A stretch of DNA of 64,000 nt, taken from assembly GCA_013044035.1 (NCBI GenBank), contig JABEVE010000044.1, positions 1 through 64,000 on the forward strand, given 5' to 3'. The stretch is from Burkholderiales bacterium. Lineage in GTDB: Bacteria; Pseudomonadota; Gammaproteobacteria; Burkholderiales; Burkholderiaceae_C. The position numbers and the translations under genes are program-made. The notes beneath the pieces were generated by a model that was given only the letters and a program-made list of their open reading frames with translations, made no database searches and was not told where the DNA came from. Below are positions 33,705 to 41,117 of the stretch, piece by piece; position 1 is the first letter of the stretch, and each line of letters opens with the position of its first letter.

Positions 33705-34658
33705 ATGGAATTTTTCCGCATCCGGCGCGACATCCCCTTCATGCGCTATGCGCCGGTGTTCAACATCGTCTCGGCGCTGATGTTCGCGGCTGCCGTGTTC
33801 TTCCTGGTCTCGCGCGGCCTGCACCTGTCCATCGAGTTCACCGGCGGCACGGTGATGGAAGTGGGCTACCCGCAGGCGGCCAATCTCGACTCCATCCGCG
33901 GCGTGGTCTCCAAGATGGGCTATGGCGACGTGCAGGTCCAGACCTTCGGCACCGCGCAGGACGTGGTCATCCGCCTGCCGTTGCGCGAGGGCGAGTCCAG
34001 CGCGCAGCAAAGCGACAAGGTGCTGGCTGCGCTCAAGACCGCCGACCCGCAGGTGCAGATGCGGCGCACCGAATTCGTCGGTCCGCAGGTGGGGTCCGAA
34101 CTCGCCACCGACGGCTTGAAGGCACTGGCCTTCGTCATCGTCGGCATCATGCTGTACCTGGCGTTCCGCTTCGAGTGGAAGTTCTCCATCGCCGCGATCG
34201 TCGCCAATCTGCACGACGTCATCATCGTGCTCGGCTTTTTCGCGCTGTTCCAGTGGGAATTTTCGCTGCCGGTACTGGCGGCTGTGCTGGCCGTGCTGGG
34301 CTATTCGGTCAACGAGTCGGTGGTGATCTTCGACCGGGTGCGCGAGAACTTCCGCAAGTACCGCAAATACACCACGGTGCAGGTGATCGACAGCGCCATC
34401 ACCAACACCACCAGCCGCACCATCATCACCCACGGTTCGACCCTGGCGATGGCGTTCTCCATGTTCTTCTTCGGCGGCCCGGCGCTGCACTTCTTCGCCC
34501 TGGCGCTGATCATCGGCATCTCGATGAGCATCTACAGTTCGGTGTTCGTCGCTGCCGCCATCGCCATGTGGCTGGGGGTGAAACGCGACGACATGCTCAA
34601 GTCCGGCCCCGGCCGCCCCAAGAACCCGAACGACCCGAATGCGGGAGCTGTGGTGTAG
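33705..34658 (+). CDS. secF: Protein translocase subunit SecF
   Basis: The protein has 317 residues, with CGGAGAC upstream. The first membrane helix is followed by LSIEFTGGTVMEVGYPQ. The RND-type membrane core has VLGYSVNESVVIFDRVRENFRKY, which is diagnostic, and TNTTSRTIITHGSTL. It completes the SecDF complex. A rho-independent terminator follows at 34685. Confidence 0.97.
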   Translation: MEFFRIRRDIPFMRYAPVFNIVSALMFAAAVFFLVSRGLHLSIEFTGGTVMEVGYPQAANLDSIRGVVSKMGYGDVQVQTFGTAQDVVIRLPLREGESSAQQSDKVLAALKTADPQVQMRRTEFVGPQVGSELATDGLKALAFVIVGIMLYLAFRFEWKFSIAAIVANLHDVIIVLGFFALFQWEFSLPVLAAVLAVLGYSVNESVVIFDRVRENFRKYRKYTTVQVIDSAITNTTSRTIITHGSTLAMAFSMFFFGGPALHFFALALIIGISMSIYSSVFVAAAIAMWLGVKRDDMLKSGPGRPKNPNDPNAGAVV

Positions 34659-34684
34659 GCGGACACGGGGCCATGACCTGCATG

Positions 34685-34711
34685 AAAAAGCCGCCTTCAG
34701 GCGGCTTTTTT
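34685..34711 (+). terminator. Rho-independent terminator after secF
   Basis: AAAAAGCCGCC, loop TTCA, then GGCGGC followed by TTTTTT. It ends the yajC-secD-secF unit. The sequence turns AT-rich directly after it, the left border of the accessory island. From here to the integrase ATG at 34929 no gene is supported. Confidence 0.92.
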
Positions 34712-34928
34712 ATTACAACATATATAACCTATTTTTCTCCTTATTGCGCGAAAGTGATGCGCATTGCGGAGATTTCTGTGGCCCGCTCCTACCCTGGCTC
34801 GTGGGGCTTTCGAGGTGCAGCCTCTAAAGTCGGGCTGTTGCGGGCGCCGTGGCACGGGTGCAACGAATGACAACCTTGCACCTTGCGCCTTCTTGCGAAG
34901 TTTATCTGTATACGCAATAATTGATCGC

Positions 34929-36098
34929 ATGAAGGCTAATATCGTCCGCATTGGGCTGGGCAATACGTCAGGGAATACAGAATCCCCCGACGTTACTCGT
35001 CCAGGTGGGCCTCGTGGCCGCGATCTCAAGCAAACCGAGGCCGAGCACGCCTCACTGCTGTTCTCGTTGTTCAAGAAACACCTGGTGGGCACGCGAGCAC
35101 TTGGCGCAAAGACGGTCGAATCGGCGATGGGCGCCATTCTCGGTTTCTTCCGATGGACGGGACTTCCGCCCTGGGACTGGGCGCCGCAAGACTTTGCGGA
35201 CTTCATCGCGCACAAGGTTGACGAGTCGAACATCGGACTCGGTCGACAGGCAACCTACATCACCTATCTGCGGTCATTCCAGAATTTCGTCCTCGACTCG
35301 CGCGGATTGTCCAACGACATCCACCGCAAGTTCGGAGTCCAGCCCCAACGCTTCATCAACGATGAAAACGCAATCCCGATCAAGCGCAAGCGGCATGAGC
35401 GCAAGAAGGCGATCACACCCCTGTCGGGTGAGCAATGTCAGCAGTTGATCGAGCAATTCGACATGGAAATCCGTGATGCCAAGTTGCACGGCTCCAAGTC
35501 CTACAAGCCCCTGCAGCGGGACAAGGTCATGGTGCTGCTTCTGCTCATGACTGGCGTGCGCGTCGATGAGCTGATGCATCTTCGGCTGCAAGACTTCCAG
35601 CCTGATCTCAAGCGCCCCGAATTCGGCGGCTACGCCCTGATGACTGTCGTCTTGGGCAAAGGGCGCAAGTCGAGGGTGGTGCGGCTGTATCAGCCTGCCA
35701 TCCGCGATGTCATGGATTGGTACTTGGACGATGTGCGCCCGCAGTTCCTTCGCGCGACGACTCCTGATCCCACCCTTCTGTTCTTGTCCGAGCGTGGCGG
35801 GCCAGTCTGCACGGAACAAGTGCGGCGTATGCTCGGGCGCATCGCGGCGAATGCAGGCATTACGGTGCGCGTCACTCCGCACATCATGCGACACACCTAC
35901 GGAACCCAGATGGCAGCAGTCATCGGCGCGGAAGCCTTGCAGCGCCAACTGGGGCACGAAAACCTGACGACGACCTTGGGTACCTACTACCACCAAGATC
36001 CCGAGCGCGTTGGGCAGGATGTCGAACAGGGCATCACCAATCTCACCAACGCCATCAACGCTATGACCGAAGGGCTCGTCGATGAAGATCACGATTAA
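34929..36098 (+). CDS. Tyrosine recombinase (phage-integrase family)
   Basis: The protein has 389 residues from the ATG at 34929. A SAM-like DNA-binding N-terminal domain (about 35-130) is followed by the catalytic domain with the box I arginine in LMTGVRVDELMHLRL, lysine in LGKGRKSRVV, HIMRHTYGTQM (HxxR), LGHENLTTTLGTYYH (final His and nucleophile Tyr). It cuts and joins DNA at specific sites. It overlaps the next gene by 17 bp and is the first gene of the island, just past the secF terminator, as expected for an element's integrase. Confidence 0.92.
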   Translation: MKANIVRIGLGNTSGNTESPDVTRPGGPRGRDLKQTEAEHASLLFSLFKKHLVGTRALGAKTVESAMGAILGFFRWTGLPPWDWAPQDFADFIAHKVDESNIGLGRQATYITYLRSFQNFVLDSRGLSNDIHRKFGVQPQRFINDENAIPIKRKRHERKKAITPLSGEQCQQLIEQFDMEIRDAKLHGSKSYKPLQRDKVMVLLLLMTGVRVDELMHLRLQDFQPDLKRPEFGGYALMTVVLGKGRKSRVVRLYQPAIRDVMDWYLDDVRPQFLRATTPDPTLLFLSERGGPVCTEQVRRMLGRIAANAGITVRVTPHIMRHTYGTQMAAVIGAEALQRQLGHENLTTTLGTYYHQDPERVGQDVEQGITNLTNAINAMTEGLVDEDHD

Positions 36099-36546
36099 GA
36101 ACCGCCTAGCCGTACTGATCCGCATGCGCGGCTTGCGCAGTGCGAGCGAGTTCGGCCGACGCATGACTGAGGCAGGGTTCGCGATGTCGAGTTCTCATGC
36201 CTCACGTTTCGAGAAGGACGATATGCCGGCAACGGATCTGCGCTTCATCAACGCAGCATGCAACGTCCTTCAATGCCTCCCCGATGATCTATATGACATC
36301 GTTATCGAGCTGGGTGGCGATGAAGAACTCGACCCATCGATTGCGATTCCACGGCATGCGGTGATTCGGCGCGCGAACGAGCCGATGCCGACGCAAGCGA
36401 AGACCGCCGACACGCCGACACGGGCCAAGGACGCATCGGCGCAAACGATCGCGACGGGGCCAAAGGCCAAGGTTTCATCCCAGCGGAAAGCGATAGACCC
36501 TGACACAGGGCCAAAGGTCACATTGTTCCCGTATGGAAAAAACTGA
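36082..36546 (+). CDS. Small helix-turn-helix-like protein in the recombinase module
   Basis: The protein has 154 residues. The N-terminal half (about 1-70: LAVLIRMRGLRSASEFGRRM, then SHASRFEKDDMPATDLRFINAACNVLQCLPDDLYDI) resembles a Cro/XRE-like DNA-binding domain. The C-terminal half is a Thr/Ala/Lys-rich linker. It overlaps the recombinase by 17 bp and the next gene by 14 bp, so translation is coupled. It may be a recombination directionality factor or autoregulator. Confidence 0.75.
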   Translation: MKITIKNRLAVLIRMRGLRSASEFGRRMTEAGFAMSSSHASRFEKDDMPATDLRFINAACNVLQCLPDDLYDIVIELGGDEELDPSIAIPRHAVIRRANEPMPTQAKTADTPTRAKDASAQTIATGPKAKVSSQRKAIDPDTGPKVTLFPYGKN

Positions 36547-37900
36547 ACAGACCCAGGTATCGCGCACTCCCCGGACAAACCAGAGCCGGGTGTGCAACGT
36601 CTGTGGCGGGCGTTTCACCGCGCCCGTCCAGGGCGACCATCGACGCCATAACTGTCTTTCCATCACTGGTCATGTTCTCGGCGAACTGCCCGCGGAATGC
36701 TGGCAGCGCGTCGAACACCCCCTCGCCAGCGACCTCCTCGCTTCGGTTCCCGCTTACCTGCAGAGCCGCAACGTATCGGACGTCAGGCACAGCGCACGAT
36801 TGGCAATCGCCACGCAAGCGCTCGATCTAAGCCGGGAGGGCGTTATTTCCATAGACCAGGTCAACGACTTGTTGCGACAACATCCTCGGCGGGCCGTGCA
36901 TCTCTTCGCTGAACGATTACCCGAAGGGTCGGCACTGCGCGCCCAACTCATGGATGTGCTCGAACGCATCCGACAGCAAGAAGCCGCGAGCACCGACCAA
37001 GGCCGCATCAATATGGTGCGGCCCGTCGTCATCTTGCCGGACGACCTGAATCACGGCGTCACGCTTTTCGCGGAAAAGTCTCAGAGAATCGCCGAGATCA
37101 AGCATCGGCACGGCCATCGCTACAGCGAGCGCACGGTACGCAAGCGCGCAAATGATGCGCGAGCGTTTTGCGAATTCCTCGCCAGCAAAGGACTGCAGCA
37201 CTGGCCGGAGGTCGCGCAACATCACCTTGACGAGTACATCGCGGTCACCAACCGAGCGGCAGCGGCGCGTGTTTACACCTTCCTCCAGTTCATTCGGCAG
37301 AATTTCCGGCTGACGCAGCGATTCATTCGCCCCAAGCTGCGCCCGAAGCCGCCAGTCGATGCCGTCATGCCAATCAAAGAGATCCCTCCCGTGCTGCGGC
37401 GGCTTCTCGATTCCTCGGATCAGCAAGCGATCGTTGGTGGCCTCTTTCTCGCCTTGTTCGCGCAAACCCCAACCCGGAGCGCCGAACTGACCTACGGAAA
37501 TTTTCGCAAGCGCAACGGAAAAATCGAGGCTCTTTTTGCCGAGCAGTGGACCCCGCTGGACCCCTTGACGACCAAGCACTTGCAAAAGCTTGTTCCAGAC
37601 ATCGGTGCGACGGAAGATGATCGCCGCACGACGCGAATTTTCCAGTCCAACGGTGAGTCCCTCGGTTACAAGGTCGTCCGTACTGCAGGGGCTCCCCTGC
37701 GGCCCCTGCGCCTAGGCGCGGTCGCCAACCTGATTCGCTCCGGCATCACTGACCGAGGGGCGCTGCATCGCATCCTCGGTGTCTCGATGCCAACCCTTGC
37801 CTACGTCGAAAAGATTTTCGAGTGGGATTTGCACATGACCGTCGATCCCGCGATGGTCGAAAGCCGCAACGAGGTCATTCGTGGCGAGCGCACCGAGTAA
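36533..37900 (+). CDS. Large zinc-finger protein with a degenerate tyrosine-recombinase-like domain
   Basis: The protein has 455 residues. The N-terminus has a CNVCGGRF plus HRRHNC zinc-finger-like motif (about residues 20-42). Residues 180-270 resemble a recombinase core-binding domain (RAFCEFLASKGLQHWPEVAQHHLDEYI). The box I region is present as TPTRSAELTYGNF, but no HxxR or tyrosine motif follows, so it is probably catalytically dead. It overlaps the upstream gene by 14 bp and the downstream GIY-YIG gene by 20 bp. It could be a partner of the active recombinase at 34929. No exact family is recognised. Confidence 0.65.
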   Translation: MEKTEQTQVSRTPRTNQSRVCNVCGGRFTAPVQGDHRRHNCLSITGHVLGELPAECWQRVEHPLASDLLASVPAYLQSRNVSDVRHSARLAIATQALDLSREGVISIDQVNDLLRQHPRRAVHLFAERLPEGSALRAQLMDVLERIRQQEAASTDQGRINMVRPVVILPDDLNHGVTLFAEKSQRIAEIKHRHGHRYSERTVRKRANDARAFCEFLASKGLQHWPEVAQHHLDEYIAVTNRAAAARVYTFLQFIRQNFRLTQRFIRPKLRPKPPVDAVMPIKEIPPVLRRLLDSSDQQAIVGGLFLALFAQTPTRSAELTYGNFRKRNGKIEALFAEQWTPLDPLTTKHLQKLVPDIGATEDDRRTTRIFQSNGESLGYKVVRTAGAPLRPLRLGAVANLIRSGITDRGALHRILGVSMPTLAYVEKIFEWDLHMTVDPAMVESRNEVIRGERTE

Positions 37901-38183
37901 TCAAGCCTGGTTCGTCTATCTGCTGGAATGCGAAAACGGCAGGCTCTACACCGGCATCACGCCGGACCTTGCGGAGCGCTTCCGCAAGCACGCAACCGGC
38001 AAGGGAGCGATGTTCACCCGGCTGAACAAGCCATCGCGAATAATTGCCGCTAAGCCGTGTGCCGACCGATCTGAGGCCAGCAAGCTGGAGCGCACGATCA
38101 AAGGACTGACGCCAGTGCAGAAGCGGTGGATGGCTCAGCAGTGGCCAATGCAGCATGCGTTACCGTGTAACGCGCCCCAGTAG
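37881..38183 (+). CDS. GIY-YIG nuclease-domain protein (UPF0213/YhbQ type)
   Basis: The protein has 100 residues, with GTG start at 37881 lying 20 nt inside the end of the previous gene. The nuclease motifs are FVYLLEC (GIY position), LYTGIT (YIG position), the Arg in LAERFRKHATG, then KPCADRSEASKLERTIKGLT. It is a small stand-alone GIY-YIG protein of unknown substrate. A broken second copy of its 3' half lies at 40265-40375. Members of this group are usually core genes with an ATG start, so coupling into a recombinase module is unusual. Confidence 0.85.
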   Translation: MASAPSNQAWFVYLLECENGRLYTGITPDLAERFRKHATGKGAMFTRLNKPSRIIAAKPCADRSEASKLERTIKGLTPVQKRWMAQQWPMQHALPCNAPQ

Positions 38184-38203
38184 GCATGGACCATGCTCGC
38201 CCT

Positions 38204-38347
38204 TTACTTTTTCTTCTTCGGCGCAGGGGTCGGCTTCTTCTTAGCCTGAGAGAGATCAGATCCGGCTACTGATTTCTGCGCCGGAGAGCTCCCGAGCTTA
38301 CGCAGAATTTTGCTCGCAAGCGATGCATCTTTTTTGCTCGTTGTCAT
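38204..38347 (-). CDS. Small lysine-rich protein (47 residues)
   Basis: ATG at 38347 has a perfect AGGAGA ribosome site (about 38355-38360). It starts MTTSKKDASLASKILRKLG and ends in KKKPTPAPKKKK. No family is recognised; the basic tail suggests nucleic-acid binding. It lies between the GIY-YIG gene (convergent) and the ImmA-type gene (same direction, 76 nt upstream), so it may be the third gene of that unit. Confidence 0.65.
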   Translation of the reverse strand: MTTSKKDASLASKILRKLGSSPAQKSVAGSDLSQAKKKPTPAPKKKK

Positions 38348-38423
38348 CGAAATTTCTCCTGGACAATAAATTGTCGATCAAAAAGGGTTCGGTAAACGAT
38401 GGTCGCCGGTATAGTAGTGCGGA

Positions 38424-39503
38424 CTACGAAACGATAGTCAGTACAGGTTTTTTCTCGCCCGGATTCGGCGCTGGCGCCGTTTGAGTGACTAACTCGCCCA
38501 CCAGAGACTCAATCTCGTCCAGCGGGACGTGCAGTTCAGCGGCGATGCGGTGCCTGGCGATGCCGTCTTTCCAAAGCTGATCAAATACCATTCGCCAAAG
38601 AATGGATTTTTCCCGGGGAAGCCCTTGAGGCTCCGATGTCCGGTAACCCAATTGGCTGATCTGCTTGCACAAGTCGCGATAGTGCCAGTCCGAAATCAGC
38701 TTTGCGTCAAACGCCGTGCGCGCGAGCGCAGAGACCGATACGCCCCAACGCTTCTTTGCTGTAACCAACTGCGCCAGGGAGTTGACCCGCCCCAGATGGC
38801 CAATCAGGTCACCACGGCTAATGAGGAACGCTGAAGCAAACATGTCGGCATCGCGTTCGACATCTCGACTTCCATTCGTCGTGCCATGGATGTGTAAGAC
38901 CAAATGGCCGAGCTCATGGGCTGCGTCAAAGCGGCTTCGCTCGGCTGACTTGAACGTGTTCAAGAAAACGTAAGGGACGTCGTTACGCCAGCAGGAAAAT
39001 GCGTCAACGTGCTTGTGTTGCTCAGAGAGTGCAAAGACCCGAACGCCCTTAGACTCCAGCAGCTTGACCATGTGCTCGACAGGCTTGGTCCCCATCCCCC
39101 AATGGCTGCGCAAAGCCTCCGCGGCAGCAGTAGGATCCTCATCGCGTAGATCAAGTAACTGTGCCGGGGGAAGATGGAACCTCTCTGCAACCCAGGCGTG
39201 CAATTCGAACGCGATCGACCCCGCAGCTAGAGCAGCATCGCGTTGACGAGCTGTGAGCGAAGACAGGCTACGAAAACTCACCGCCTCGGTGCTCAGCTCT
39301 TCGCTGTCGTTGAGATAGAAGAATTCCGTCGGGTAGTCCAGTGCCTGCGCAATCGCGCGCACCGTGTCGCTGCCTGGTTCTGGAGTATTCCCTGCCTCCA
39401 AGCGGGTCAAGGTGACCGCCGTCAGTTTTGCTTTCTCTGCCAGTTCCTTCTTCGTAAGTTGCCGGCGCTTTCTGGCAAGCGTGAGCCTGCTCGCGTTAAA
39501 CAT
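38424..39503 (-). CDS. XRE helix-turn-helix plus ImmA/IrrE metallopeptidase protein
   Basis: The protein has 359 residues. An XRE domain (about 1-65: LTKKELAEKAKLTAVTLTRLEAGN) is followed by a zinc-peptidase domain with the HExxH motif in AAHELGHLVLHIH (about residue 193) and a downstream DMFASAFL. ImmA/IrrE proteins cleave repressors to control mobile elements or stress responses and also occur as antitoxin-side proteins. It lies 21 nt downstream of a 213-residue gene, with operator-like repeats upstream of both. Confidence 0.87.
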   Translation of the reverse strand: MFNASRLTLARKRRQLTKKELAEKAKLTAVTLTRLEAGNTPEPGSDTVRAIAQALDYPTEFFYLNDSEELSTEAVSFRSLSSLTARQRDAALAAGSIAFELHAWVAERFHLPPAQLLDLRDEDPTAAAEALRSHWGMGTKPVEHMVKLLESKGVRVFALSEQHKHVDAFSCWRNDVPYVFLNTFKSAERSRFDAAHELGHLVLHIHGTTNGSRDVERDADMFASAFLISRGDLIGHLGRVNSLAQLVTAKKRWGVSVSALARTAFDAKLISDWHYRDLCKQISQLGYRTSEPQGLPREKSILWRMVFDQLWKDGIARHRIAAELHVPLDEIESLVGELVTQTAPAPNPGEKKPVLTIVS

Positions 39504-39524
39504 AGGCTGCTTCTGTCTTCATCA

Positions 39525-40166
39525 TCATTTCTTAGCGATCCGCACTTCGTGCTCCATGGGGCCGCTGCCATTGTCGGGTTGATCGACATTCCCTGGCGTC
39601 GGGTCGAGGTCTTCATCGACCACAAAAATCCGCTTGCTGAACCCCTCGAACTGATTGCCCTCAAACGCTTCCGGGCAAGACACCTCAGCCCGCAACTTTT
39701 TGAGATCAGTGCTGACGCACACGAACCACACGGTTGGCACACTCCCGATTGCATCTACGGCTTCGGGGGCGGTTCGATCAAAGAGTTCGATCTGGCCATC
39801 CTGGATGAGCTTGCGCGATCCTGCCCCCTTGCCCGAGATCGCTTGAGGATGCCGATCGGTGCAGGCAACGTCGACATTTTGGAAGCAGATCTGAATGCCC
39901 AACTTGTCGTTGACGGTCGCCTCCACGTTCCCGATCCGGCTCAACCGCCACCCCAGGGGCAAGAGCGCCAAGCGGATGGCGCGGACACCCTTGATGTAAG
40001 CCAGTGTTCCGGGAGTGCTGGACGGGTCGATCTCGAGCGCCTCGAATTTCCCGGCAGCCGACATCCGTGCGATTGACGTGATGAATTCCGGCGTCAATCC
40101 GAGAGCGCGCAGCTCTTGCCGGACTTGAAAATCCACGCTGACGACAACAGGCTTGAGTTGGGTCAT
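39525..40166 (-). CDS. Unrecognised protein paired with an ImmA/XRE gene
   Basis: The protein has 213 residues. No known domain is recognised. Visible are SVDFQVRQELRALGLTPEFI at the N-terminus, a GTLAYIKGVRAIRLALLPLGWRL segment, a VPTVWFVCVSTDLKKLRAEV strand-helix region and a Pro/Asp-rich end. It sits 21 nt upstream of the ImmA-type gene, directly after two TACAATGTA-type operators. The pairing resembles a toxin-antitoxin or prophage-control module; that role is inference. Confidence 0.7.
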   Translation of the reverse strand: MTQLKPVVVSVDFQVRQELRALGLTPEFITSIARMSAAGKFEALEIDPSSTPGTLAYIKGVRAIRLALLPLGWRLSRIGNVEATVNDKLGIQICFQNVDVACTDRHPQAISGKGAGSRKLIQDGQIELFDRTAPEAVDAIGSVPTVWFVCVSTDLKKLRAEVSCPEAFEGNQFEGFSKRIFVVDEDLDPTPGNVDQPDNGSGPMEHEVRIAKK

Positions 40167-40170
40167 GGTT

Positions 40171-40201
40171 TACAATGTAAATTTTTGAAGCCTACATTGT
40201 A
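40171..40201 (-). promoter_or_regulatory. Paired palindromic operators upstream of the ImmA module
   Basis: TACAATGTA (40171-40179) and TACATTGTA (40193-40201) are mirror 9-bp palindromes with centres 22 bp apart, two helical turns. They begin 5 bp before the ATG at 40166, in AT-rich sequence. They are likely binding sites for the XRE domain of the module, giving autorepression. Confidence 0.6.
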
Positions 40202-40264
40202 GGTTAAAAAAATTAACATGCAAGGCTATTTACCGGAGAAAGCTTATATGGCTCGTCACCGTGC

Positions 40265-40375
40265 GCATGATCGTTGCCAAGCCATGCGCCGACGGGTCTG
40301 AGGCCAGCAAGCTAGGCGACACGATCAAAAGACTGACTCCGTGCAGAAGCGCCGGCTGGCGACGCTGTTGCCCTT
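40265..40375 (+). pseudogene. Remnant of a second GIY-YIG gene (3' half, frameshifted)
   Basis: The sequence matches the 3' half of the GIY-YIG gene at 37881-38183 (AAGCC, CCGA, TCTGAGGCCAGCAAGCT, ACGATCAAA and GTGCAGAAGCG blocks). It lacks the nuclease motifs, and a one-base loss near ACTCCGTGC shifts the frame. It marks a former duplication flanking the ImmA module. Confidence 0.7.
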
Positions 40376-40376
40376 G

Positions 40377-41117
40377 TCAGTCGGCCTGCTTTGCCGCGAG
40401 TCGAGTGTGTTCCACGATCTCTGACAAATGGTCTCGCCTCCAGGCCAGTGCTTCAGCGAGGATCGCTTGATCCGTCAACATGACCGATCCCACTGTGCCG
40501 CTGAGGATGCACGCGTCCTGGATGACCTCATCAGGAATGCTTTGAATGCGCTCTATCATGGGCTGCAGCAACCGCCGGTCGACCATCCCTCGAAAAAGAT
40601 GTCCCGGCGGCCAGTCAGTTCGTCGTAGCCGCTCAAGCGCGGCATCAATCGTGTCGGCCACCGACAGCAGACTCCCGCCGTGGTCGAGACCGATCAGCAT
40701 GTTGTCGGTAGACTGCGCTAAGTTGGCACGCAAGTTCCCAGCGCGGTCAGCATTGCAAATCCAGGCATCGAAAACAGCGAGGTTGGCGGCCTCAACGGGA
40801 TACCGGGCGGCGGTTTTGGCAGCGTGTTCCGCCTCAATGTCGGTCAAGGCAAAGCCGACTTCGGCGATTTTCAGACTGGCGTAACGCAACCCTCGTGCAT
40901 GGGCCACGAACACCCCAGCAGCAACAGTGACGCCAACCATCGCGGCCAACCGGCCCGCCACGTATTCGCTGTACACCTGCGCGCGTGATTCGCCGCCGTC
41001 CTGCTTGATGATGGCCTCCACGTCGCCAATTTCCGGTGCAGTCGCGCCGTGCCCGACCGCCTGTCGCACGCCGCTGAGCGTGTAGGCAACGAAGGGACGA
41101 TCACGCTCCTCACTCAC
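40377..41117 (-). CDS. HipA-like kinase-fold protein
   Basis: The protein has 246 residues from a GTG at 41117 overlapping the hsdR stop (GTGAGTGA); a TTG at 41141 is possible. Kinase-like features are EAIIKQDGGESRA (ATP lysine), FDAWICNADRAGNL (the D-x-N...DR...N region of HipA kinases) and LIGLDHGGSLL (metal-binding Asp). It resembles the short HipA_2-type kinases. It is translationally linked to hsdR, and no HipB-like partner is seen beside it. A target of translation or restriction is inferred only. Confidence 0.75.
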   Translation of the reverse strand: MSEERDRPFVAYTLSGVRQAVGHGATAPEIGDVEAIIKQDGGESRAQVYSEYVAGRLAAMVGVTVAAGVFVAHARGLRYASLKIAEVGFALTDIEAEHAAKTAARYPVEAANLAVFDAWICNADRAGNLRANLAQSTDNMLIGLDHGGSLLSVADTIDAALERLRRTDWPPGHLFRGMVDRRLLQPMIERIQSIPDEVIQDACILSGTVGSVMLTDQAILAEALAWRRDHLSEIVEHTRLAAKQAD

